64,000 bases of DNA from Lewinella sp. 4G2 (GTDB lineage: Bacteria > Bacteroidota > Bacteroidia > Chitinophagales > Saprospiraceae). A program made the translations under genes and the position numbers. The notes beneath the pieces were generated by a model that was not told where the DNA came from, searched no databases, and saw nothing but the letters and a program-made list of their open reading frames with translations. Positions 1-6,693 of this stretch are shown in pieces. Where the stretch lies: contig NZ_LVWJ02000014.1 of NCBI RefSeq assembly GCF_001625015.1, positions 620,001 through 684,000 of the forward strand, in the 5' to 3' direction. Numbering within the stretch: the stretch's first letter is position 1; each line of letters opens with the position of its first letter.

Positions 1-1463
1 AGCTGATCTCCGCCACCCGCAACGGGGAAACGATCGAACCTTTCGAGAAGAGTAGCCGAAGCCTGACGACCTTTTACCTCGGCTCCAAAGAGGAAACCCT
101 CCCGCCCGGAGAGTACACTTACGTATTTAACTATACGAGTGCGGATCAGATCTACTTCATGGAGTTCATCGACGAGATCCGGTGGCACCACATCGATACG
201 GATGGGAAACTACCCGTTGAGAAAGCCGACATCACCGTCCGCTTTACGGCCGGCACCAACATCCTGGGCGCCGACTGCTACGCGGGCCGGGAGGGCAGTA
301 ACGATGACGCCTGCACTGTGGTGACGGATCGCAACAAGGTCACCTTCACCGCCACTCGCCCCCTGCCCGCCGGTGAGGGGATGACGATCGGGGTGAGCGC
401 CCCCAAAGGCACTTTCGCCCGCCCGGCACTACCGACGCCACTGCAGCAAAAGGGCACCCTGTACGTCGTCCTGGCGGGTTTACTGACGGCTATCGCTTAC
501 GCATACACCAGTTGGAACCGCCACGGCCGTGACCCGATTGGGCCGGAAGTCACCCACGAATTTTACCCGCCGGAGGGCGTCTCCCCCGCCTCGGCCTTTC
601 ACTTGCTGAACAGCCATCAACACGGGAGCCTGGTTACCGCATCTCTGACGGCGCTGGCCATTGACGGATACATCAAGATTGAAGAACGAAAAGAGGACGG
701 ATTCCTCGGCCTCGGTAAAAAGGAGTACTTCGCCCTACTCCAAACGGATGAAGTCCCGACCGATAAGGACGTGCCGGCAGAGCAGTTCGCCCTCTACCAG
801 AAACTCTTCCAAAAATCCCGCATCATTGAGTTGGATGGAGATTACAACAAAGACCTCTACAAGGCGACCAAAGCCCACAACGACAGCATCCGCGAGCAGC
901 ACAAGGATTTCATCAAGGATGGAGCCAATGGCTGGAAGATCCTGCCCCTGGTGGGCATCTTCGTCGTCACCATTATTGCGGCAGTCCTGTTCATCAAAAC
1001 GGCGGACAGCATTGGGGTGGTGGCCTTTGGGATTAGCATCCCGTTGTTCTTCATCGTGCTGGGTCTCTACGCCTGGCTGATCCAACAGCCGAGCTACGGA
1101 AAGGTGGCCCTCAAGAACCGGCTCAAGGGTTTACGCAATTACCTCAAACTCTCCCGCCAGGACCGCGACGCCCTCGTGGATGCCCCGGAGATGACGGAGG
1201 AATATTTCCAGCAACTCCTCCCCTACGCCATCGCCTTCGGCCAGGATAACGACTGGGCCCACAACCTGACGACGGACCTGGCCAATACCGGCGAGCGGCA
1301 AATGAATGCCTATCCTTATTACATGACTGGCTTCACCAACCGTATGAATACCTCGTTCGCGGATACGGCCCACACGGCGACTTCCGGTGGCGGAGGCGGC
1401 GGTTCCTTTTCTGGGGGCGGCGGCTCCGTCGGCGGCGGCGGTGGCGGTGTTGGTGGCTTCTGA
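1..1463 (+). CDS. DUF2207 family membrane protein (5' end outside window)
   Basis: The frame is open from base 3 with no start codon, so the N-terminus (signal peptide and part of the DUF2207 domain) lies left of the window; about 486 residues are visible. The first 150 residues are an extracytoplasmic beta-rich region. A membrane helix follows near bases 465-505 (YVVLAGLLTAIAYAY), then a soluble part beginning HEFYPPEGVSPA, then two close helices near 945-1085. The last 25 residues are almost pure Gly/Ser (runs of GGGGG, ending GGVGGF). This order is typical of the YciQ/DUF2207 family, whose function is unknown; the Gly-rich tail is common in it. No partner gene is visible. Confidence is high for the family and nil for a biochemical role. 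Confidence 0.8.
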   Translation, partial: LISATRNGETIEPFEKSSRSLTTFYLGSKEETLPPGEYTYVFNYTSADQIYFMEFIDEIRWHHIDTDGKLPVEKADITVRFTAGTNILGADCYAGREGSNDDACTVVTDRNKVTFTATRPLPAGEGMTIGVSAPKGTFARPALPTPLQQKGTLYVVLAGLLTAIAYAYTSWNRHGRDPIGPEVTHEFYPPEGVSPASAFHLLNSHQHGSLVTASLTALAIDGYIKIEERKEDGFLGLGKKEYFALLQTDEVPTDKDVPAEQFALYQKLFQKSRIIELDGDYNKDLYKATKAHNDSIREQHKDFIKDGANGWKILPLVGIFVVTIIAAVLFIKTADSIGVVAFGISIPLFFIVLGLYAWLIQQPSYGKVALKNRLKGLRNYLKLSRQDRDALVDAPEMTEEYFQQLLPYAIAFGQDNDWAHNLTTDLANTGERQMNAYPYYMTGFTNRMNTSFADTAHTATSGGGGGGSFSGGGGSVGGGGGGVGGF

Positions 1464-1573
1464 TGGAGGCGCCTCTCTCTAACGTTGGATATGGGGCCGC
1501 TGGCCGCGGTTAATCTCCGGCGCTCAATACCGGTCGTCCCGAAGGGCCGGCCTACGTAGCGGTGGCACACCGT

Positions 1574-1747
1574 CAGGTGGCCCACTCTACTTTGCGACGG
1601 GTGCCCCACCCTACTTCGCGGCATTTGGCCCACTCTACTTTGCGTCAGGTGCCCCACTCTACTTTGCGACGGGTGGCCCACCCTACTTCGCGTCAGGTGG
1701 CCCACCCTACTCCGCGTCAGGTGGCCCCACCCCACCCTACTTCCCAG
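1574..1747. repeat. 24-bp tandem repeat, about seven units
   Basis: Six consecutive 24-bp units start at 1574, 1598, 1622, 1646, 1670 and 1694, followed by a seventh, longer and degenerate unit at 1718. The shared core is GTGGCCCACCCTACTTCGCG, with variation at a few fixed positions (CAGG/CGGG/CATT start; TTT/TTC before GCG). There are no unique spacers, so this is not a CRISPR array. It looks like a minisatellite and is probably length-variable between strains. Confidence 0.9.
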
Positions 1748-1837
1748 CATTCCACCCCTTTTTTCACGTAAGGAAATTGTGATACCGCTCTCCGTCCAAA
1801 ATTCGTGAACACTTCTAAAATGACCTGCTTAATCAAT

Positions 1838-1854
1838 GACCAACTAGGTTGGCC
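1838..1854. promoter_or_regulatory. inverted repeat upstream of the dioxygenase gene
   Basis: CCAAC-TAG-GTTGG (1840-1852), extended by partial pairing to 17 bp, lies 20-35 bp before the ATG at 1872. Position and symmetry suit an operator for a dimeric regulator, but a short chance palindrome is equally possible. Confidence 0.25.
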
Positions 1855-1871
1855 ATTTTAAGTATGCCGTC

Positions 1872-2648
1872 ATGATCCAAATCACGCCCCTCCAGCCTTT
1901 TGGCTGTTCAATTACCTCCGTCGATCTCCGTTCCGCCAGCGATCAGGAAGCACTGACCATTCGCAATGCCACCGCGACCCACGGCTTTGCGGTGATTCGT
2001 GACCAGCACGATCTGGGCGACACTTCCTTTGCTTCGTTCCTCCAGCAACTCGGCCCCTCCATGTTCACGAAGGGGGAGACGGCCGTGGCGGGCCACCCCT
2101 CCCTAAATTTGGTGACCAACGTCGGCCGCGATCGCCCGCCGCGTTCCGTCTGGCACACCGATACCAGCTACGTTCCCCAGCCGCCGGCCTTCACCGCGCT
2201 GCGGGTTATCCACGCGCCGGAGTCGGGTGGAGAAACCCTTATTGCCGACCAGCTAGCCGCCTACGATGAGCTTTCCGAGGACCTGAAAGCGAGGTTCAAA
2301 GAGTCCACCGTTCTGCACGGGGCTACCGGGGTCGACGACGATGCCTCCTGCCACCACCCCTTATTTCGGCGGCACTCGGAAACGGACCGTACCGCCATCT
2401 TCCTGTCTACCCCGCAGCGGTGCACGGCCATCTCCGGGGTTCCGGCGCAGGAGGCTGAGCAAATAATCAAGGACTTGTACGCTTTCGGTACCCAGGACCA
2501 ATTCGTCCACCGCCACGCCTGGAAAGCGGGCGACGTCCTGATTTGGGATAACCGCCGGACCCTGCACCGGGGCGATCACTCGGCCGTTATCGGTGATCGG
2601 GTGCTCCATCGTGGTATGGTCCGGGGAGAGGCGCCGCTACCCGTTTAG
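1872..2648 (+). CDS. TauD/TfdA-family Fe(II)/2-oxoglutarate dioxygenase
   Basis: 258 residues, the usual length of TauD-type non-heme iron oxygenases. The iron-binding H-x-D is at His95/Asp97 in VWHTDTSY, and the distal histidine is His232 in RRTLHRGDH. Arg243 or Arg247 (GDRVLHRGMVRG) would bind the 2-oxoglutarate carboxylate. These enzymes couple decarboxylation of 2-oxoglutarate to oxidation of a small molecule; the substrate cannot be read from sequence. The gene is convergent with mysD (114 bp between stops). It therefore sits beside a mycosporine pathway, in which a different 2OG oxygenase (MysH, phytanoyl-CoA dioxygenase type) is known to tailor products. A sunscreen-tailoring role is inference only; sulfonate or carnitine-like substrates are alternatives. 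Confidence 0.85.
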   Translation: MIQITPLQPFGCSITSVDLRSASDQEALTIRNATATHGFAVIRDQHDLGDTSFASFLQQLGPSMFTKGETAVAGHPSLNLVTNVGRDRPPRSVWHTDTSYVPQPPAFTALRVIHAPESGGETLIADQLAAYDELSEDLKARFKESTVLHGATGVDDDASCHHPLFRRHSETDRTAIFLSTPQRCTAISGVPAQEAEQIIKDLYAFGTQDQFVHRHAWKAGDVLIWDNRRTLHRGDHSAVIGDRVLHRGMVRGEAPLPV

Positions 2649-2693
2649 CAGCGCATCATCGGCCAGTTAAATAGGCTGCTCATCAATGGCTTG

Positions 2694-2710
2694 GGCGCTG
2701 CCGCGGGTGC
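2694..2710. repeat. 17-bp dispersed repeat, copy 1 (G variant)
   Basis: GGCGCTGCCGCGGGTGC in the 114-bp gap between the convergent dioxygenase and mysD stops. It is followed by AATGCAAGG, similar to the flank of the copy at 36516. Confidence 0.8.
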
Positions 2711-2762
2711 AATGCAAGGATCAAGTAAATAATGGAAGGGCCTGAACTCAGGGACAAAACCC

Positions 2763-3806
2763 TTAGCCTCGGTTAACCGCTGCGAGCCACATCCGTCGGG
2801 TCACCTCTCGTAGCTCAAGGTCCGCGGCTTCGAGCATGGTGGAGATCATACTCTTCTCACCAAACGACCAGAAAAGCCCCGCCTCCAGCAAATAGGGCAC
2901 CCCGGTGGATTGGTCAACCCGGAAATCGTAAAGGGAATAATCCCTACAGCCGAGGGCACGGTGCATCGTTAGCATCATGGTGCCTAACTGTTCCGTAAGA
3001 GCGTCATCTACTGCGGCGGGGCAGACGGCAGGCACGTTCTCCTTCGCCGATTGCCCGGCAACGTGACCATCCTCATCCGTGCGAAGCTTATCCTCCGCCA
3101 AACGGATGGGGTGCTCATCGTTTACCAGGTACTCAATGAAGGGCAGTACCCGCAGGGTGCCGTCCAACTCGATCACCGCGCCCCGGATCTCCCGGCCGGG
3201 AATGTATTTTTCTACGATTACCTCATCGTCGTACTGGCCCGCCAACCGCAGTGCCGCTTCCATTTCCGTAGGGTTTCGGACCAAAGTCAGCCCATCAGAA
3301 TTATCGGACTGGTTGGGCTTAACGATCAACGGGAAGCCCAGGGCGGACCAGTTTTTCTCCGCACGGGTATTGCTTCGCAGGTCGATCAGCAAACCCGGCG
3401 CCACCCGCACGCCCCGGTCGTTGGCAATCAATCGGGTAAGGTGCTTGTTCTGCGCTACGGTCAGCACCTCACTACCAGAACCCACCATCGGGTAGCCGAG
3501 GACATCCCCAAAAAGAGACCGGTAAGCCGTGAGGCCGGCGGGGCAGAACAGGTGGGGTACGACCAAGTCGATCTGCGGTAGACTTTGTAGGACTACGCTC
3601 AAATCCTGAGGTTCCGGTTGCGGTTCGGGGCTATCGCTCAGCGACCATTTCCCCGAAGGGTAAACGATCAAGAACAGCAGTTCGAAACCCACGGGTTGGA
3701 CGACCGAACTTGCGTAGAGCAGCGAGAGCTCGTAGAAGAACTCCAAGGTGGGTGACCCCATCACTTGCAGGGCGACCAATTTTGACGTGTCATGGTTAAT
3801 CTCCAC
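2763..3806 (-). CDS. mysD: MysD: D-Ala-D-Ala ligase-like ATP-grasp enzyme of mycosporine synthesis
   Basis: 347 residues with a D-Ala-D-Ala ligase fold. The N-terminal lobe ends with PQIDLVVPHLF. The ATP-grasp lysine lies in FPLIVKPNQSDNSDG (about residue 164) and the second strand is VIVEKYIPGREI. The C-terminal metal region reads YLLEAGLFWSFGEKS, so the Glu-x-Asn of true Ddl is altered, arguing against a cell-wall role. In known pathways MysD condenses mycosporine-glycine with a second amino acid (Ser in shinorine, Thr in porphyra-334) to give an iminomycosporine. It is the last gene of the operon and overlaps the mysC stop by 11 bp, which suggests translational coupling. Assignment rests on family features plus the unmistakable mysB/mysC neighbours; the amino acid used cannot be predicted. 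Confidence 0.88.
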   Translation of the reverse strand: MEINHDTSKLVALQVMGSPTLEFFYELSLLYASSVVQPVGFELLFLIVYPSGKWSLSDSPEPQPEPQDLSVVLQSLPQIDLVVPHLFCPAGLTAYRSLFGDVLGYPMVGSGSEVLTVAQNKHLTRLIANDRGVRVAPGLLIDLRSNTRAEKNWSALGFPLIVKPNQSDNSDGLTLVRNPTEMEAALRLAGQYDDEVIVEKYIPGREIRGAVIELDGTLRVLPFIEYLVNDEHPIRLAEDKLRTDEDGHVAGQSAKENVPAVCPAAVDDALTEQLGTMMLTMHRALGCRDYSLYDFRVDQSTGVPYLLEAGLFWSFGEKSMISTMLEAADLELREVTRRMWLAAVNRG

Positions 3807-5103
3807 CTACCTCCGCGATTTTACCAATGTTGAAATCGATGTGGGTCCAGTCTCTATCTTCAATGAGGCTGCGCAGCAACAGCATGGGAATCTGCACGTG
3901 GTTGATGAAGAAAAAAGGCAGCGGGTCCTCCCAGCTAAAGACGGCCTCTTTACCGCTCAGGATGCGGTTCAGGATGAATTCTACCTCTTCTATTCCCTCT
4001 GCCTTCCATAGGCGGTGAAGCTCGTGGTACCACCAGAAAGTGGGTTGGGTTCTGCTCAAGGGCCTCCATTCCTTTTCTCTTCTACTATCGCTTTCCCAGT
4101 ACGCCAACGCTGCCTCTGGTTGATCGTGAAACAGCGTGATGGCCGAGTGCGTGCGTGGATTACACTCGATGGGCATGACCTCCCCGTCGTCTCGAATGAT
4201 GAAGTCGAAAGAGGCCTGCCCCGTCCCGCCCAACTTACGGGCGAAGGTCTCCACCCAAGCGTGTACGTTGGGTAGATCAAGCATATCGTAGTTCACCTGA
4301 AAGGGTGACGAATCCGAGCAGATGTACAGCATCAGCTGGCCGTCCCTGATCGTAGAATGAGTACAAACCTCCCGGCCTTCGACGAATTCCTGGAGCACCC
4401 AGGGATGGTTCGGCGTAATGGGCAGGCCGGCAATTCGCTCGCGATATCCAGGGTGCGGCAACTTGCGCAGATCGAGCCGGAAGACCGGATCGTACTTGAT
4501 GCTCTTCAGGATGTACCGTTTACCCTCCGGGAACGAAAAATTGAGCAAGTCCTCCGTTGATTCAAAGCGGTGGGCCTCGGGGGCGGAAAGGCCAAAGGAT
4601 CGGCACATCTCCCCAAAGGCGAACTTATCGTCTAACGCTTCGATCACATCCTCATCAAAATGGAATACTTCCGCATACCGACTCAATTGGGGTTTAATGC
4701 GGGCGTCATGCAGCGCCGCAGCCGGGCTGGCTACGGGAACGACGAGGTCCACGTTTTCCTCAACGATGATGGATTCCAGGGCGCGGCCGTAGGCGCTGCT
4801 ATCACCGTTGGAGAATTTTGGAATCACGTGAAAGGCCGCAACGGACTCCGAAAAGCGCGTCCCACAGTACCGATAATCGGGTGTCTCTACGGCCACAACC
4901 CTATCTCCCAACGAATGAAACATCCTGGCCAATTGCAGGCACTTGGTCATCTTCCCACCGGTCAGCAGTACGGTTCTACCGGACGGGCGGACGGGCGGAC
5001 GTTCCCGGAACGACAACCTTACTACGGCCACCGCGGTCAGCAATGCTGCCGGCACGGCACAAAGCGTTAGTACGGCCAGCGCACCAAGTGTTTTAATCCT
5101 CAT
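3796..5103 (-). CDS. mysC: MysC: ATP-grasp ligase making mycosporine-glycine
   Basis: 435 residues. It starts with a hydrophobic segment (about residues 5-30), as remembered for cyanobacterial MysC. Family blocks follow: TGGKMTKCLQLAR, FHFDEDVIEALDDKFAF, RYILKSIKYD, LQEFVEGREVCTHST, and IECNPRTHSAITLFHD with the metal-binding Glu and Asn. The C-terminus, IDFNIGKIAEVGGD, closely resembles the end of the Anabaena homologue as I remember it. The enzyme phosphorylates 4-deoxygadusol and joins it to glycine. The gene lies 8 bp after mysB and overlaps mysD, so it is mid-operon. The N-terminal helix suggests membrane association. This is one of the two strongest calls in the operon. Confidence 0.93.
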   Translation of the reverse strand: MRIKTLGALAVLTLCAVPAALLTAVAVVRLSFRERPPVRPSGRTVLLTGGKMTKCLQLARMFHSLGDRVVAVETPDYRYCGTRFSESVAAFHVIPKFSNGDSSAYGRALESIIVEENVDLVVPVASPAAALHDARIKPQLSRYAEVFHFDEDVIEALDDKFAFGEMCRSFGLSAPEAHRFESTEDLLNFSFPEGKRYILKSIKYDPVFRLDLRKLPHPGYRERIAGLPITPNHPWVLQEFVEGREVCTHSTIRDGQLMLYICSDSSPFQVNYDMLDLPNVHAWVETFARKLGGTGQASFDFIIRDDGEVMPIECNPRTHSAITLFHDQPEAALAYWESDSRREKEWRPLSRTQPTFWWYHELHRLWKAEGIEEVEFILNRILSGKEAVFSWEDPLPFFFINHVQIPMLLLRSLIEDRDWTHIDFNIGKIAEVGGD

Positions 5104-5111
5104 GGCGGCGC

Positions 5112-5924
5112 TTAACTAATCCGTCGGATTAAAGTGAGCCCATCGCGGATGGGGAGCAACACCTGTTCCACGCGCTGGTCCTGATTAACCATATCGTTGA
5201 AGTGAATCAGCGCCTCACCGTTCTCGCTCACTTTTTCACGGGCGTATACTTGGCCTTGGTACAGTGTGTTGTCCACGCAGATTAAGCCGCCAACCGGTAC
5301 GAGGTCGTGGTCAAGCAGGGTTTGGAAGTAGTTCAGGTAGCCTTGTTTATCGGCGTCGATGAAGACCAGGTCAAAGCGCTGTCCTTCAGCAACGAGTTCA
5401 TCGAGGGTATCGGAGGCTGGCCCGACGCGGATGCTCACTTTCTTCCCGGCGGGGCTGGCCCGTAGGTGGCGCTCGGCGAAGCCGGCCGCAAAAGCGTCGT
5501 ATTCACAGGCAATCAACTGGCCATCCGCAGGCAGTGCCTCCGCCATAGCTAACGAAGCGTAACCGGTAAACGACCCGATCTCTAGGATTCTTTTCGCCCC
5601 GGAGATCGCCACCAGTAGCCGCAGGAACTGCCCTTCCAATTTACCGGAGACCATTTCCTGTTCCAGCTCCAGGGAAGTTTGCCCCGCATCGAATGCCGCT
5701 TTCCAATTGATGGCGCGCGTAGCCGTTTCCAGTGCCTCCAAAGATGCCGACGGCGCCGTAGAGCTCCGCTCCAGGTAATCTTCCAGCGGGGCGGCGAGCG
5801 AATGGCAGCGACCTAGAGCCGCCAACCAGTTCGCTTCGGTCGCAGTGGCTACCATATTCTCGTGGAGGCTTTCTATTTCCGCTGCCAGAATGGAATGCGG
5901 GGTAACGGGGCGAGCAGTTAGCAT
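5112..5924 (-). CDS. mysB: MysB: SAM-dependent O-methyltransferase of mycosporine synthesis
   Basis: About 270 residues from the ATG at 5924. An ATG at 6002 is also open but would overlap the HAD gene by 62 bp; the chosen start gives the N-terminus MLTARPVTPHSILAAEI, which fits known MysB proteins. It is a class I (caffeoyl-CoA type) methyltransferase: SAM motif ILEIGSFTGYASLAMAEALP, acidic metal motif FIDADKQGYLNYF, then GLICVDNTLYQGQVY and the closing VLLPIRDGLTLIRR. In the pathway it methylates desmethyl-4-deoxygadusol to 4-deoxygadusol. It starts 17 bp after the HAD stop and ends 8 bp before mysC. Confidence 0.92.
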   Translation of the reverse strand: MLTARPVTPHSILAAEIESLHENMVATATEANWLAALGRCHSLAAPLEDYLERSSTAPSASLEALETATRAINWKAAFDAGQTSLELEQEMVSGKLEGQFLRLLVAISGAKRILEIGSFTGYASLAMAEALPADGQLIACEYDAFAAGFAERHLRASPAGKKVSIRVGPASDTLDELVAEGQRFDLVFIDADKQGYLNYFQTLLDHDLVPVGGLICVDNTLYQGQVYAREKVSENGEALIHFNDMVNQDQRVEQVLLPIRDGLTLIRRIS

Positions 5925-5940
5925 CGGCGGAAGGTTTGCT

Positions 5941-6624
5941 TTAGGCGGAAAAATAGTCGCGGATCGGGATGCTCTCGGCGGAAGCGTAAACGGCATCGGC
6001 AATGTTATCTACCGGCGTTCCCCGGTGGTTCTCCCCGAGGGTAGCAATGGTGTAGATGCCGGCGCCCTTAGCGGAAAGGATGGAGTTGATGGAATCCTCT
6101 ACCGCCACGCAGTCGTCTGCTTTTACCCCGAAGTGCTTCAGCGCCGCCTGGTAGATATCCGGTGCGGGCTTACCCTGGGGCGCGTCCTCAGCGTGGAAAA
6201 TGTGGTCGAAATCATCAGCGGAAAGTCTCTCGCCCGCCGCCGTCAACAGGGCTCCCGTGTTGTCTTTCGACGTTGAGGTAACCCAGGCAACTTTCGCGCC
6301 GGACTTCTTTGCAGCCCGGATCAGGTCGACTACACCGGGCCGGGGCGATACTTTTTGATCTACGATCGACTTACCGGCCAGGTCCGTCTTACTGGTGTGG
6401 ATCTTGTTGATTGTATCCTCGGATAGCTCCTGCCCCGTCGAAGCGGCCAGGGTTTCCAAGCGGTGGATACCCCCGCTCGTCTGCAGTAGCTTTTTGTAAG
6501 TGGGCAAGGTCCAGTGCCAGTTCAAGCCCTGGTCTTTAAGTGCCTGGTTGTAGGCCTGGCGCTGGAGCTCCGAAGTCTCGGACACAACCCCGATGGACCC
6601 AATGAAGAGTACGGATGGTTTCAT
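5941..6624 (-). CDS. HAD-superfamily protein without motif I aspartates, inside the mys operon
   Basis: 227 residues, close to beta-phosphoglucomutase/CbbY-type HAD proteins in layout. Motif II (AWVTSTS), motif III (QGKPAPDIYQAAL) and motif IV (CVAVEDSINSI) are intact. Motif I should read L-F-D-x-D-G-(T/V), but reads LFIGSIGVV: residue 8 is Ile and residue 10 Ser. Both the nucleophile and the acid/base aspartate are therefore missing, while the following S/E-T-S-E-L-Q-R-Q-A helix is well kept. The gene is co-directional between mysA (69 bp) and mysB (17 bp), so it is part of the operon. A phosphatase acting on a phosphorylated cyclitol would be expected here, but without motif I a binding, regulatory or scaffold role is more likely. 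The motif may characterise a natural subfamily rather than a recent mutation. Confidence 0.85.
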   Translation of the reverse strand: MKPSVLFIGSIGVVSETSELQRQAYNQALKDQGLNWHWTLPTYKKLLQTSGGIHRLETLAASTGQELSEDTINKIHTSKTDLAGKSIVDQKVSPRPGVVDLIRAAKKSGAKVAWVTSTSKDNTGALLTAAGERLSADDFDHIFHAEDAPQGKPAPDIYQAALKHFGVKADDCVAVEDSINSILSAKGAGIYTIATLGENHRGTPVDNIADAVYASAESIPIRDYFSA

Positions 6625-6693
6625 TAGTTAAGTAGTTATAGAGGTGATGAGATTCCCGCGCAAAAGCGCAGTATTTTTCGCTAAACAGGATGG

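Larger units (their letters stand above)
1464..1871. other. intergenic region with a tandem repeat
   Basis: No convincing gene. It holds the 24-bp tandem array at 1574-1747 and, close to the next start codon, a small inverted repeat at 1838-1854. Open frames through the array on both strands exist only because the unit length is a multiple of three. Confidence 0.6.

Noticed and set aside
1574-1747. CRISPR array
   Set aside because: Units are contiguous with no unique spacers, and there are no cas genes.
1562-1771. 69-codon gene of 8-residue repeats
   Set aside because: Open only because the 24-bp unit is a multiple of three; frames on the other strand are equally open and no start context is present.
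2763-3806. housekeeping D-Ala-D-Ala ligase (Ddl) for cell-wall synthesis
   Set aside because: The metal motif is altered and it overlaps mysC in a mycosporine operon; MysD fits better.
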